A stretch of 64,000 nucleotides of DNA from JAFEDN01 sp965651935 (GTDB taxonomy: Bacteria > Pseudomonadota > Gammaproteobacteria > Coxiellales > Coxiellaceae). Where the stretch lies: NCBI GenBank assembly GCA_965651935.1, contig CBFGTC010000001.1:367923-431922 (forward strand), written 5' to 3'. Under the pieces are notes generated by a model, which searched no databases, was not told where the DNA came from, and saw nothing but the letters and a program-made list of their open reading frames with translations. This document shows, in pieces, positions 33,616 to 41,340 of this stretch (positions are counted from its first letter, which is position 1; each line of letters starts with the position of its first letter). A program made the translations under genes and the position numbers.

Positions 33616-35893
33616 CCAAAAAAATCCCTTAAAAATTGCTGTTCTTCCTGGAGATGGAATTGGAAAAGAAGTGGTGGAAGCGGCCTTGCCAATTTTTAAT
33701 TGTTTAGAAATTCCAACACTAATTCATTTTGGTGAGATTGGTTGGGAATGTTGGAAAAAAGAAGGTGATCCTATTCCGAAAAAGACATGGGATTTGATTG
33801 AATGGGCAGATACAATTTTGCTCGGCGCCATTACGAGTAAGCCCTTATTAGAAGCTGAAATGGAATTGCTAAAACATCTGCAAGGAAAAGGGATCGAGTA
33901 TGTTTCCCCTGTCATACAGCTGCGCCAAAAACTCGGCTTATTTGCTAATGTTAGACCAATCTATAATGTTTTAGGACAGGGTATGCCGTATCGATTTACC
34001 ATTATTCGAGAAAATACTGAAGGACTTTATGCTGGATTGGATTTTGCATCGGCGCCATCAGAAATTTTTGATATTTTAAAAAATAAGCAAGCAAGTCACG
34101 TGAATTGGCAAATCGAAAATCCTGATCAGGCAAGCTGTGCCATTAGATTGCAAACAGACTTAGGTTTAAAAAGGTTATTTAAATTTTCGTTTCAATATGC
34201 AAAAAATAGAGGATTTAAAAAATTAACTTTAGCTGATAAACCTAATGTATTACGCTATAGTGGAAATTTTGCCCGTGCAAGATTGCAAGAAATTGCGAAA
34301 GATTTTCCCGATATCGTTTACGATATCCAAAATGTTGATGCTGTGGCATTACAGATGGTTAAAAAACCAGAGCAATACGGCGTTATCGTAGCAGAAAATA
34401 TGTTTGGAGATATTTTGTCCGATCTGGGTGCGGGGATTATGGGAGGATTGGGGTTAGCCCCCAGCGCTAACATAGGCGAAAAAAAATCTTACTTCGAACC
34501 GGTACACGGTAGCGCCCCAGTTCATGCTGGCTTAAACAAAGCCAATCCAGCCGCGCTATTTTTAACGATTGCTTTAATGTTAGAACACCTAGGCTATTCT
34601 GAATCGGCTAAAAAAATCGAAGCTGCCATAGAAAATGCATTGACGTACAACGAAAGTATTACTTATGATTTAAGTGGAAAGGGAAGTACGCGAGATTTTG
34701 CCGAAAAAGTCATTTCGCAATTTAAAAATCCAGCCCCGCAAAAAAAGGTCAGTTTTTTATCTGTAGGAACGGAATTATCTCAAGGTAAAGTACTCAATAC
34801 GACTTCATACCACATGGCGTCAGCGCTCTCCAAAAACGGCATTGCTATTCGGCAGCACATGACGGTTCCAGATGATGAAGTTATCCTTAAAAAAGCCATT
34901 AGACAACTTTTAAAAAGAAACGAAACATTAATTATAACCGGTGGTTTAGGCCCAACAGATGACGACAAGACACGATTTTCTCTGAGTGAAGCATTAAATT
35001 GCCCATTAAAATTTAATACAGACGTATGGGAAAATATCCAAAATCGGTTGCGTCGCTTTAAACTTAATGTGAGTGAGTCAAATCGTCGCCAGGCTTTTTT
35101 TCCAAAAAATGCTTATTGCATACCGAATCCCAATGGCACTGCTGCTGGTTTTTGGCTTGAAAAAGATGGACAGACTGTATTTGTGTTGCCAGGTCCTCCA
35201 TCAGAATGTCTGCCCATGTTTAATCAGGAAGTGTTGCCCAAACTTCTTGAGTCTGGATATGGACGAAGTGAGAAACGATATTTTTGGAAATTGCTGGGAG
35301 CAATTGAAAGTGAAATAGGTGAGAAAATCAATTCCCATGTCAATGTTTTACCGATTGAGGTTGAATATTGTTGGAATTATCCATACCTCAATATTACACT
35401 TCTGATTAAATCGGAATGCGTTGACGAGCATATTAATCAATTCATTAAAAATCTGGATCAAGAATTTGCTCCGTATTTGATATCAAATGATGAAAATCAG
35501 GATGCAATAACATTAGCCGTGCAACAGATTTTAAAGAATGGTGTTCCGCTTATTATATATGATGCTGCCACTCGCGGTGTCTTAGAGTCAAATTTAAGAG
35601 TCCCCGCCACTGACACTTATGTCAGTTTTCTCATCCATCCTCCACAAGAAATTAGACCTGACGCTTTATTAGTTAAAGTGGAGGGTTTAGAAGAATACTG
35701 GCTTGCCAAACCTTATACGGGAACCACCTCAATCCGTTGTCATATCGCGTATCAGGGCCATAACATCCGTTTTACTACTTGTGTTCCCTATAGAAGCTCG
35801 AAAATGCGTGATTATGCTGCGGCATATATTTGTCAATGTATACTTTTCTACTATCAAAAAAAAGGGTTTCAAAATGTTAGAGTCAATCCGTGA
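33599..35893 (+). CDS. Fusion: isocitrate/isopropylmalate-type dehydrogenase + CinA-like domains
   Basis: A 764-residue protein with two recognisable parts and a third weak one. Residues 10-372 form a complete beta-decarboxylating dehydrogenase: LPGDGIGKEV, the substrate arginines in RQKLGLFANVRP, IIRENTEGLYAG, the metal aspartates in MFGDILSDLGAG, and EPVHGSAPVHAG. The RENTEG motif is that of isocitrate, homoisocitrate and tartrate enzymes, not LeuB. Residues 384-555 match the CinA N-terminal molybdopterin-binding-like domain: FLSVGTELSQGKVLNT, ITGGLGPTDDDKTR, SNRRQAFFPK and FVLPGPPSE. Residues about 630-764 look like a degenerate CinA C-terminal amidase domain without its usual TGG motif. 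No frameshift or stop separates the parts. ATG 33599 is preferred over TTG 33596. Confidence 0.85.
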   Translation: MTNLYNQKNPLKIAVLPGDGIGKEVVEAALPIFNCLEIPTLIHFGEIGWECWKKEGDPIPKKTWDLIEWADTILLGAITSKPLLEAEMELLKHLQGKGIEYVSPVIQLRQKLGLFANVRPIYNVLGQGMPYRFTIIRENTEGLYAGLDFASAPSEIFDILKNKQASHVNWQIENPDQASCAIRLQTDLGLKRLFKFSFQYAKNRGFKKLTLADKPNVLRYSGNFARARLQEIAKDFPDIVYDIQNVDAVALQMVKKPEQYGVIVAENMFGDILSDLGAGIMGGLGLAPSANIGEKKSYFEPVHGSAPVHAGLNKANPAALFLTIALMLEHLGYSESAKKIEAAIENALTYNESITYDLSGKGSTRDFAEKVISQFKNPAPQKKVSFLSVGTELSQGKVLNTTSYHMASALSKNGIAIRQHMTVPDDEVILKKAIRQLLKRNETLIITGGLGPTDDDKTRFSLSEALNCPLKFNTDVWENIQNRLRRFKLNVSESNRRQAFFPKNAYCIPNPNGTAAGFWLEKDGQTVFVLPGPPSECLPMFNQEVLPKLLESGYGRSEKRYFWKLLGAIESEIGEKINSHVNVLPIEVEYCWNYPYLNITLLIKSECVDEHINQFIKNLDQEFAPYLISNDENQDAITLAVQQILKNGVPLIIYDAATRGVLESNLRVPATDTYVSFLIHPPQEIRPDALLVKVEGLEEYWLAKPYTGTTSIRCHIAYQGHNIRFTTCVPYRSSKMRDYAAAYICQCILFYYQKKGFQNVRVNP

Positions 35894-36539
35894 ATTTCAA
35901 AAACTTTCTACCGCATCAATTTCTGATGCTCTCGATAGCTTGGGAGTTTCAGGTGGCGTAATAGGAGTGTATCCCCAGACGTCTAATGCGCATTGTGTGG
36001 GACTGGCATTTACAGTTCAATATCAGTTATTAGCTCAGACGAGCGGCAACACCAATCCCGCGGGTAATTATATGGATCATGTTCCGGCGGGGGCGGTTAT
36101 CGTTATCGAAAACGACGGACTTTCTCATTGCACTACCTGGGGGGATATTTTGACACAGGTTGCAATTATGCGGGGTGTTGTGGGTACAATTATCCATGGC
36201 GTAGCCCGTGATATTCAAAAAATTCGTGAACTCAAATATCCCCTTTTCAGTAGTGGAATATTCATGCAGACCGGTAAAAACAGAGTAAAGAAGATTGCGC
36301 AGCAAGTTCCGATTACCATAAACGGTCTTGTCATTAATCCTAACGATCTAGTCTGCGCGGATGATAATGGCGTCGTGGTAGTGCCCGCGCAATTAATTAA
36401 TGAAACACTGAATCGTGCAAAAAACATAGAAAAGACTGAAAATAGGATTCTGGAAGCAATTGAACGGGGTGTTAGTTTAGAAGAAGCTCGAAATCGATAT
36501 GGGTACCATAAACCTTGGGAAGCTTGTTTTGCAAATTAA
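35874..36539 (+). CDS. RraA-like aldolase (4-hydroxy-4-methyl-2-oxoglutarate aldolase family)
   Basis: A 221-residue protein of the RraA/HMG-aldolase family. The active-site motif is HGVARDIQKIRELKYPLFSSG, in which Arg and Asp bind the 2-oxo acid and metal. Other blocks are STASISDALDSLG at the N-terminus and DLVCADDNGVVVVP. ATG 35874 has AAGGG upstream and overlaps the fusion gene by 20 nt; the frame extends further upstream without support. Members cleave or decarboxylate hydroxylated 2-oxo acids, or bind RNase E (RraA). The operon context favours an enzyme role. Confidence 0.85.
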   Translation: MLESIREFQKLSTASISDALDSLGVSGGVIGVYPQTSNAHCVGLAFTVQYQLLAQTSGNTNPAGNYMDHVPAGAVIVIENDGLSHCTTWGDILTQVAIMRGVVGTIIHGVARDIQKIRELKYPLFSSGIFMQTGKNRVKKIAQQVPITINGLVINPNDLVCADDNGVVVVPAQLINETLNRAKNIEKTENRILEAIERGVSLEEARNRYGYHKPWEACFAN

Positions 36540-37398
36540 ATCTACTTTAGAAAAAATGAATTTCTTGGATATTCACTATCATGTCAATCCAGACATGTAT
36601 ATTCGTTCTCATAATGCTATAGATATAGGAAAGATACTGACTATCCATAATGGAGCTGCAATTATAAAAAGCCATTTAGGATCGACTGTCGAGGTAGCTG
36701 CCTTGGCGCAAGAAATGGGCTATCCTGTCTTTGGGTCGCTTGTTTTAAATAAAATCGCTGGAGGTTTGGATTTTCATCTTATTTTAGCGGCTCTAGCCAA
36801 ATATCCCATGGCAGAGCAAATGCCTTTGTTAGTTTATTTTCCTACTCACACCGCCGGTTCTCATCGTAGCCGACTACAACGTCAACTGTCTCATGTATGC
36901 CTGAAACAATTTCCGCCTCCGGTTGAGTCTGTATCTGAAAATGGTCACCTGAAACCCGCAGTAGAAGACGTGATTCGTTTAGCCAAAGATTATCCAATAA
37001 GGTTGGCTACGGGCCATATTACTGGACAGGAAGTGAGAATGCTAGCTGAATTGAGTGCACGCTTGGATTTAAAACATTTATTAGTGACCCATGCTGCGCA
37101 TCCTTGTTGTGGATTATCATTACAAGATGTGATCACTCTTTCTGGGGCTTATTCTCATTTATGGTTTGAGCAAACTGCGCTGACTCTCTTGCTGAAATAC
37201 CAGAATCTTGAGGAGTTCCGTTCCATGTTAGAGAGTGTGTCTCAAGTAATTTATAGTTCAGACTTGGGTCAAGTTGATCAGCTCAAAGTTGACGGATGGC
37301 TGCAAAAATCAAATGAGTGGTTTGATTTATGTAATATAGCTCAACTTAGGCGACGCCAATTGCAGCTAGACAATGCCATAAGATTTTTTTTCAGTTAA
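36499..37398 (+). CDS. DUF6282-like metal-dependent hydrolase
   Basis: A 299-residue protein whose N-terminal LDIHYHVNPDMYIRS carries an amidohydrolase-type DxHxH metal motif, as in the DUF6282 family. Two more likely ligands lie in ATGHITGQEV and LVTHAAHPCCG, and a late Asp in SSDLGQ, consistent with the amidohydrolase fold. The start is uncertain: ATG 36499 overlaps the RraA gene by 41 nt, TTG 36529 has a better ribosome site, and ATG 36556 avoids overlap. The reaction is unknown; the metal site is the only firm point. Confidence 0.7.
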   Translation: MGTINLGKLVLQIKSTLEKMNFLDIHYHVNPDMYIRSHNAIDIGKILTIHNGAAIIKSHLGSTVEVAALAQEMGYPVFGSLVLNKIAGGLDFHLILAALAKYPMAEQMPLLVYFPTHTAGSHRSRLQRQLSHVCLKQFPPPVESVSENGHLKPAVEDVIRLAKDYPIRLATGHITGQEVRMLAELSARLDLKHLLVTHAAHPCCGLSLQDVITLSGAYSHLWFEQTALTLLLKYQNLEEFRSMLESVSQVIYSSDLGQVDQLKVDGWLQKSNEWFDLCNIAQLRRRQLQLDNAIRFFFS

Positions 37399-37407
37399 TC
37401 GAGGCTT

Positions 37408-38622
37408 ATGAAAACACGGTACAAATTTTTGTTATTATTATTAACTATGATGAGCGTGGCAGGTCTCATGGCTTCGGATATTTATTTGCCCGCTATGCCT
37501 CTTATCAGTAAAATATTTAATGCGGATTCTGCGCGAGTTCAGCAGACTTTAAGTATTTATTTAGCAGGATTATCTGTTGGTCAATTAATTTTTGGGCCGT
37601 TAGCCGATCGTTTTGGTAGAAAAAAAGTATTACTGGTTGGTATAAGCTTATTCTTGTTAGCCAGTTTAATGTGTTCATTGTCCACATCCATCTTGATGTT
37701 ATTAGTGAGCCGTTTTTGGCAGGCGATTGGGGCTTGTGCTGGTTTGGTGGTGGGGCGGAGTATTATTAGTGATCTTTTTACTAAAGAAGAAGCGGCAAAA
37801 GTATTTACTATCATTTTCCCGATTATTGGAATGTCTCCTGCGCTATCGCCTGTGATAGGGGGATATCTTACGATGTTTGGCGGGTGGAGATTAGTGTTTT
37901 TATTTACTACTATTTTTGCCGCCGTTTTGTGGGTATTAATTTTAAAAGGATTGTCTGAGACAAAAAAAGTGTCTTTTCATGTCAGCCTCCATCCGTCAAA
38001 ACTTATTGCGCAGTATTGTATTTTTTTTAAAAATCCTCTTTTTTTCGGTTATAGTTTAGTTGTTTGTAGTGCTTATGCAGCTTATTTTGCTTATTTATCC
38101 GAGTCGCCTTTTATTTTTTCGCGCTGGAATTATCACCCCAATGATATTGGTTTTTTTTATATATTGCTTGCATTATCTTATGTTTCAGGGAATCTCTGGG
38201 CGCGATACTCTTTAAAACGGATGAATGTGGATAATGCACTTAAGCGTGGTTTTATTCTTTTTCTCAGTGGTGGGTTCCTCATGTTAGGGCTGGCGACAAT
38301 TCACTGGAATAATCCATTGAGTCTCATCATCCCGATGGCAATCATTACGGCTGGCAATGGATTTTTATTACCACTGGGAGTGTCAAGTGCGGTCACGCTG
38401 GTCCCAGAAAAATCAGGATTTTCCTCTGGATTAATGGGTTTTTTGCAATTGGCGGCGGCTTCATTATTTGCTGTTATTATTGGCCCTATTAGTGCAGGGA
38501 ATGTATTTTATTTTTCTTTAACATTAGTTTGTTTAACAATATTCGGTTTTTGGGCTTTTTGGCATTTAGTCCTTTTAGTGAAGAAGAGGATCAGCAGTGC
38601 AACTTTGGAAATCGTAGAATGA
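37408..38622 (+). CDS. Bcr/CflA-family MFS exporter
   Basis: Drug/proton antiporter of 404 residues with 12 predicted membrane helices. The Bcr/CflA signature is ASDIYLPAMPLI in TM1, and the loop 2-3 motif is FGPLADRFGRKKVLLVG. Members export small molecules such as bicyclomycin, chloramphenicol or amino acids. It starts 9 nt after the DUF6282 gene and ends in an ATGA overlap with the YciI-like gene. An exporter inside a metabolic operon suggests that the product, or a toxic intermediate, leaves the cell. Confidence 0.9.
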   Translation: MKTRYKFLLLLLTMMSVAGLMASDIYLPAMPLISKIFNADSARVQQTLSIYLAGLSVGQLIFGPLADRFGRKKVLLVGISLFLLASLMCSLSTSILMLLVSRFWQAIGACAGLVVGRSIISDLFTKEEAAKVFTIIFPIIGMSPALSPVIGGYLTMFGGWRLVFLFTTIFAAVLWVLILKGLSETKKVSFHVSLHPSKLIAQYCIFFKNPLFFGYSLVVCSAYAAYFAYLSESPFIFSRWNYHPNDIGFFYILLALSYVSGNLWARYSLKRMNVDNALKRGFILFLSGGFLMLGLATIHWNNPLSLIIPMAIITAGNGFLLPLGVSSAVTLVPEKSGFSSGLMGFLQLAAASLFAVIIGPISAGNVFYFSLTLVCLTIFGFWAFWHLVLLVKKRISSATLEIVE

Positions 38623-38996
38623 GAAAGAATGTATTTTCTTTATTTAAACAGCAACAGCAACGGCAAATTTTTGTTGTTACATTGAAATATATCAAGCCAT
38701 TAACTGAGATAGAAAAATATTTACCTAAACATCGGGAGTTTTTGAACTCTTATTATAAAGAAGGAGCTTTTTTAGTCTCTGGCCCTCAAGTACCCAGAAC
38801 GGGAGGCGTTATTGTATCTTCTCTAACTTGCAAGTCTAAATTGAAAGAAATTCTGGCTAAAGATCCGTTTTTTATTCATGCGATTGCTAGCTATGATATT
38901 ACGGAATTTCGGCCTACTAAATGCCATGAAACATTTAGTCAATGTATAAAAGATGAAATTTCTCCAGAAGATATTTCGAGAATAATTGTGCGTTAA
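38619..38996 (+). CDS. YciI-like domain protein
   Basis: A 125-residue protein of the YciI (YCII) ferredoxin-like family, starting at ATG 38619 in an ATGA overlap with the MFS stop. Conserved features are the His in LPKHREFLNSYYKEGAF, the SGPQVPRTGGVI loop, the Asp in AKDPFFIHAIA and the terminal EFRPTK. The His/Asp pair is the proposed active site of YciI dehalogenase or lyase homologues. It is the last gene of the seven-gene operon; a role on the operon's metabolite is inferred. Confidence 0.8.
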   Translation: MRKNVFSLFKQQQQRQIFVVTLKYIKPLTEIEKYLPKHREFLNSYYKEGAFLVSGPQVPRTGGVIVSSLTCKSKLKEILAKDPFFIHAIASYDITEFRPTKCHETFSQCIKDEISPEDISRIIVR

Positions 38997-39087
38997 TTTA
39001 TTGCAATTTTTTTAAAAAATAGTAATAGTATTATCACAGGCGGTAACGGAAATTACCATTGTTTGAATTAATCAGGATGAAATCACC

Positions 39088-40608
39088 ATGCGTAAAAATT
39101 CTCATTTAGATCAAGCATTATTGTTAAATGGAAACGAGGCTGAAGATAAGCAAACGATGTTAAAGGATTCCGTGTTGGTGAAAACAATAGCCTTTGGGCT
39201 TAATGGTTTTTTTTTCGCCGCGCATTTGGTCTTAAATGGAAAATTATTAGCGTCTTATGATTCTGAAAATGGCGCAGGTGCGTCTTCTTTAATGTCCACA
39301 TATCAGTCTGTTGTGATTGGTAGCTCAGTAGGTTTTTTATTGGGTACTGGTCTTGATTTTGGTTCTGCTGATGGGAAACAAGATTATCTTACTGCAGGTC
39401 ATATTGCGAGAACATCCGGCGTTTTGGCCACGAGTTTAGGCGGTATTTCTATCGCTTTAATGTTGGCTACGCGCGGTTTATTTCCAGTAATTTTTAATAC
39501 TGGCGTTGCAAAAATAGCGTCCGATTTCTTTACGGGATACTCTGTGGGAGCTATACCGCTATTATTTTTAATAGTTGGCCCACAAATAGCCTTTCAGGCA
39601 GGTGATTGGTATGTGCCACCCGCTACTATGTTTTCGGTTTTTTCAGTTGGTGGGATTGCGAGTTATTTATTAGGATTCACCGCTGATTTGGGTGCATTGG
39701 GAATTGGTTTGGGTGGTTCTATAGGAAGTTCGCTTACTTTTTTAACTTTATTAAAATGGTTTACCCGAGAAAAATATGCGAGATATCAGCTATATTCTCC
39801 AGATAAAATTAATGATTTTCAATCTAAAATGAAAAGTCTGCTCTCCAGTGGTTGGAAACTTTCTTTTCAGCGTTTAACTGAATGGGGAAATTTATTTATC
39901 ATCACCATCATTGTTGGGGCAAAAAATAATAATGCACTGACAGCTCTGAACGCAGGGCTTTTATATCTTATTTTATTCGGTACTGCTGAACAAGGGTTAG
40001 CGCAAGCAGCAGGCATGATCATCACCAAAAATAAAGGTGCTATCAATAAAGCGATAGAAGAAAAAATGAACAATGAAATTATAGAGTATCATAAAGATAA
40101 TGTGAAAACAGTGGTAAGAAGTAATTTATTAGGCGTGATGTTAAACTCGGTAATTTTTGGTTCCTTTTATGCCGCCAGAGAACCTTTGACAGCGTTTTTC
40201 TTGTCTTCGGATGGAGATCAATCTTTAGCTGAAGATTTATTTACAGCAAGTATGTTGGGCTTAATACCCGATGCGCTAAGAATTATTGGCGCAGGAGCGC
40301 TTCGTGGTTGGAAGGATTTGCTTTATCCAACGATAGTCAGTTTTGTCATGATGACAATCGTTGGTATTAGCGTGGCATACGGAATTGGCGACGCTTTAGA
40401 CCAAGATGATGGAAAGCTAATGCTTTACATTAGAAACATTTCCATGTTGGTGTCTGCGGCAATTATTTTAAAAAGATGTCATACTAAAATTCAAAGTGAC
40501 AAAGCGGAACTGATGCCTTATTTGGCTATTGAAACAGGGTTTTTTGGAAACCCATCGCAACAGATTCAAAACAATCCTCTGGAAGAGAGTGACACCCTTA
40601 TCCCCTAA
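39088..40608 (+). CDS. MATE-like membrane transporter
   Basis: A polytopic membrane protein of 506 residues with about 12 hydrophobic segments. It resembles divergent MATE/MatE flippase-type proteins: NGFFFAAHLVLNG in TM1, VGPQIAFQAGDWYVPPA, and GALRGWKDLLYPTIVSF in the second half. The N-terminal 25 residues and the C-terminal tail are hydrophilic. It has its own upstream region (91 bp) with AGGA before the ATG, so it may not belong to the preceding operon. A small GGTAA-TTACC hairpin lies at 39042-39057. Its substrate is unknown. The family is likely but diverged. Confidence 0.7.
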   Translation: MRKNSHLDQALLLNGNEAEDKQTMLKDSVLVKTIAFGLNGFFFAAHLVLNGKLLASYDSENGAGASSLMSTYQSVVIGSSVGFLLGTGLDFGSADGKQDYLTAGHIARTSGVLATSLGGISIALMLATRGLFPVIFNTGVAKIASDFFTGYSVGAIPLLFLIVGPQIAFQAGDWYVPPATMFSVFSVGGIASYLLGFTADLGALGIGLGGSIGSSLTFLTLLKWFTREKYARYQLYSPDKINDFQSKMKSLLSSGWKLSFQRLTEWGNLFIITIIVGAKNNNALTALNAGLLYLILFGTAEQGLAQAAGMIITKNKGAINKAIEEKMNNEIIEYHKDNVKTVVRSNLLGVMLNSVIFGSFYAAREPLTAFFLSSDGDQSLAEDLFTASMLGLIPDALRIIGAGALRGWKDLLYPTIVSFVMMTIVGISVAYGIGDALDQDDGKLMLYIRNISMLVSAAIILKRCHTKIQSDKAELMPYLAIETGFFGNPSQQIQNNPLEESDTLIP

Positions 40609-40645
40609 AAAACCTATTTCTAATCAAACAATTTCCATGATCAAA

Positions 40646-41287
40646 TTAAATCCATAAAGCCAGAGTGGTGAGGATTTTAGATTGTAGGCCCATCAAAAAT
40701 TTAATCGGCAAAGGCAATGCTTTGGCCCCAGCTTGGTGAGCAGCCTTGCCATGGTTTATTTCGTCCTCACGCATATGTTCTAAGATTTTCCGGCTTTTAT
40801 GATCGGTAAGGGATATCTTCAGTAAATGTTTTTGTAAATGCTGACTGACTTGAGTTTCAGTTTCTTCCACAAATCCTAAACTCCAGCGATCACCCGCAAA
40901 ACCGGCGAGAGCCCCAAGGCAAAAGGATTGAAAATACCAATAAAAATTTAAATAACTGCGATGCGTGTTCAGTTCTCGCAATCTTTGTGAAGTCCAAGCC
41001 AGGTGGTCGGTTTCTTCCAACGCAGCTTTAGCCAGAGTATTGTATACGCAAGGATTTTGAGCCTGCGTCATTTGTCCGTAATATAAAGCTTGAGCGCAAA
41101 CTTCGCCAGCGTGATTGACCCGCATTAATTGAGCGCTCAATTTTTTTTCTTCGCTGTTTAACTGGGGTTCGGTCAAATCGGCGGCGGGGTTGGGGTTTTG
41201 GCTAGGCAAATCACAAAATAGGGTGGTCAGTCCGCGTCCGAATTCAATAAAAACTTTATCCAGAAAGGAGTAGGTTCGCTTGTTCAT
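40646..41287 (-). CDS. coq7: Demethoxyubiquinone hydroxylase Coq7
   Basis: Di-iron membrane-bound hydroxylase that performs the C6 hydroxylation of ubiquinone synthesis in place of UbiF. Both diiron motifs are visible: LEETDHLAW (ExxH), and the late HMREDEINHG (ExxH), with RVNHAGEVCAQALYYGQ as the first iron-ligand helix. Length is 213, in the bacterial range. It lies between the MATE gene (convergent) and parC (divergent, 53 bp). Together with ubiE and ubiJ it shows aerobic ubiquinone synthesis. Confidence 0.93.
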   Translation of the reverse strand: MNKRTYSFLDKVFIEFGRGLTTLFCDLPSQNPNPAADLTEPQLNSEEKKLSAQLMRVNHAGEVCAQALYYGQMTQAQNPCVYNTLAKAALEETDHLAWTSQRLRELNTHRSYLNFYWYFQSFCLGALAGFAGDRWSLGFVEETETQVSQHLQKHLLKISLTDHKSRKILEHMREDEINHGKAAHQAGAKALPLPIKFLMGLQSKILTTLALWI

Positions 41288-41340
41288 GTAGTTAAATTAG
41301 CATAAACTTTGAAAATTTTCATTGCCTTTAAAGGATCGAT

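Noticed and set aside
39001..39034. TTGCAA...TATTAT as the promoter of the MATE-like gene
   Set aside because: The 22-bp spacing is too long for a sigma-70 promoter; no better pair was found.
39042..39057. GGTAA/TTACC hairpin before the MATE-like gene as a regulatory element
   Set aside because: Arms of 5 bp are too short to stand out in AT-rich sequence and no regulator motif is recognised.
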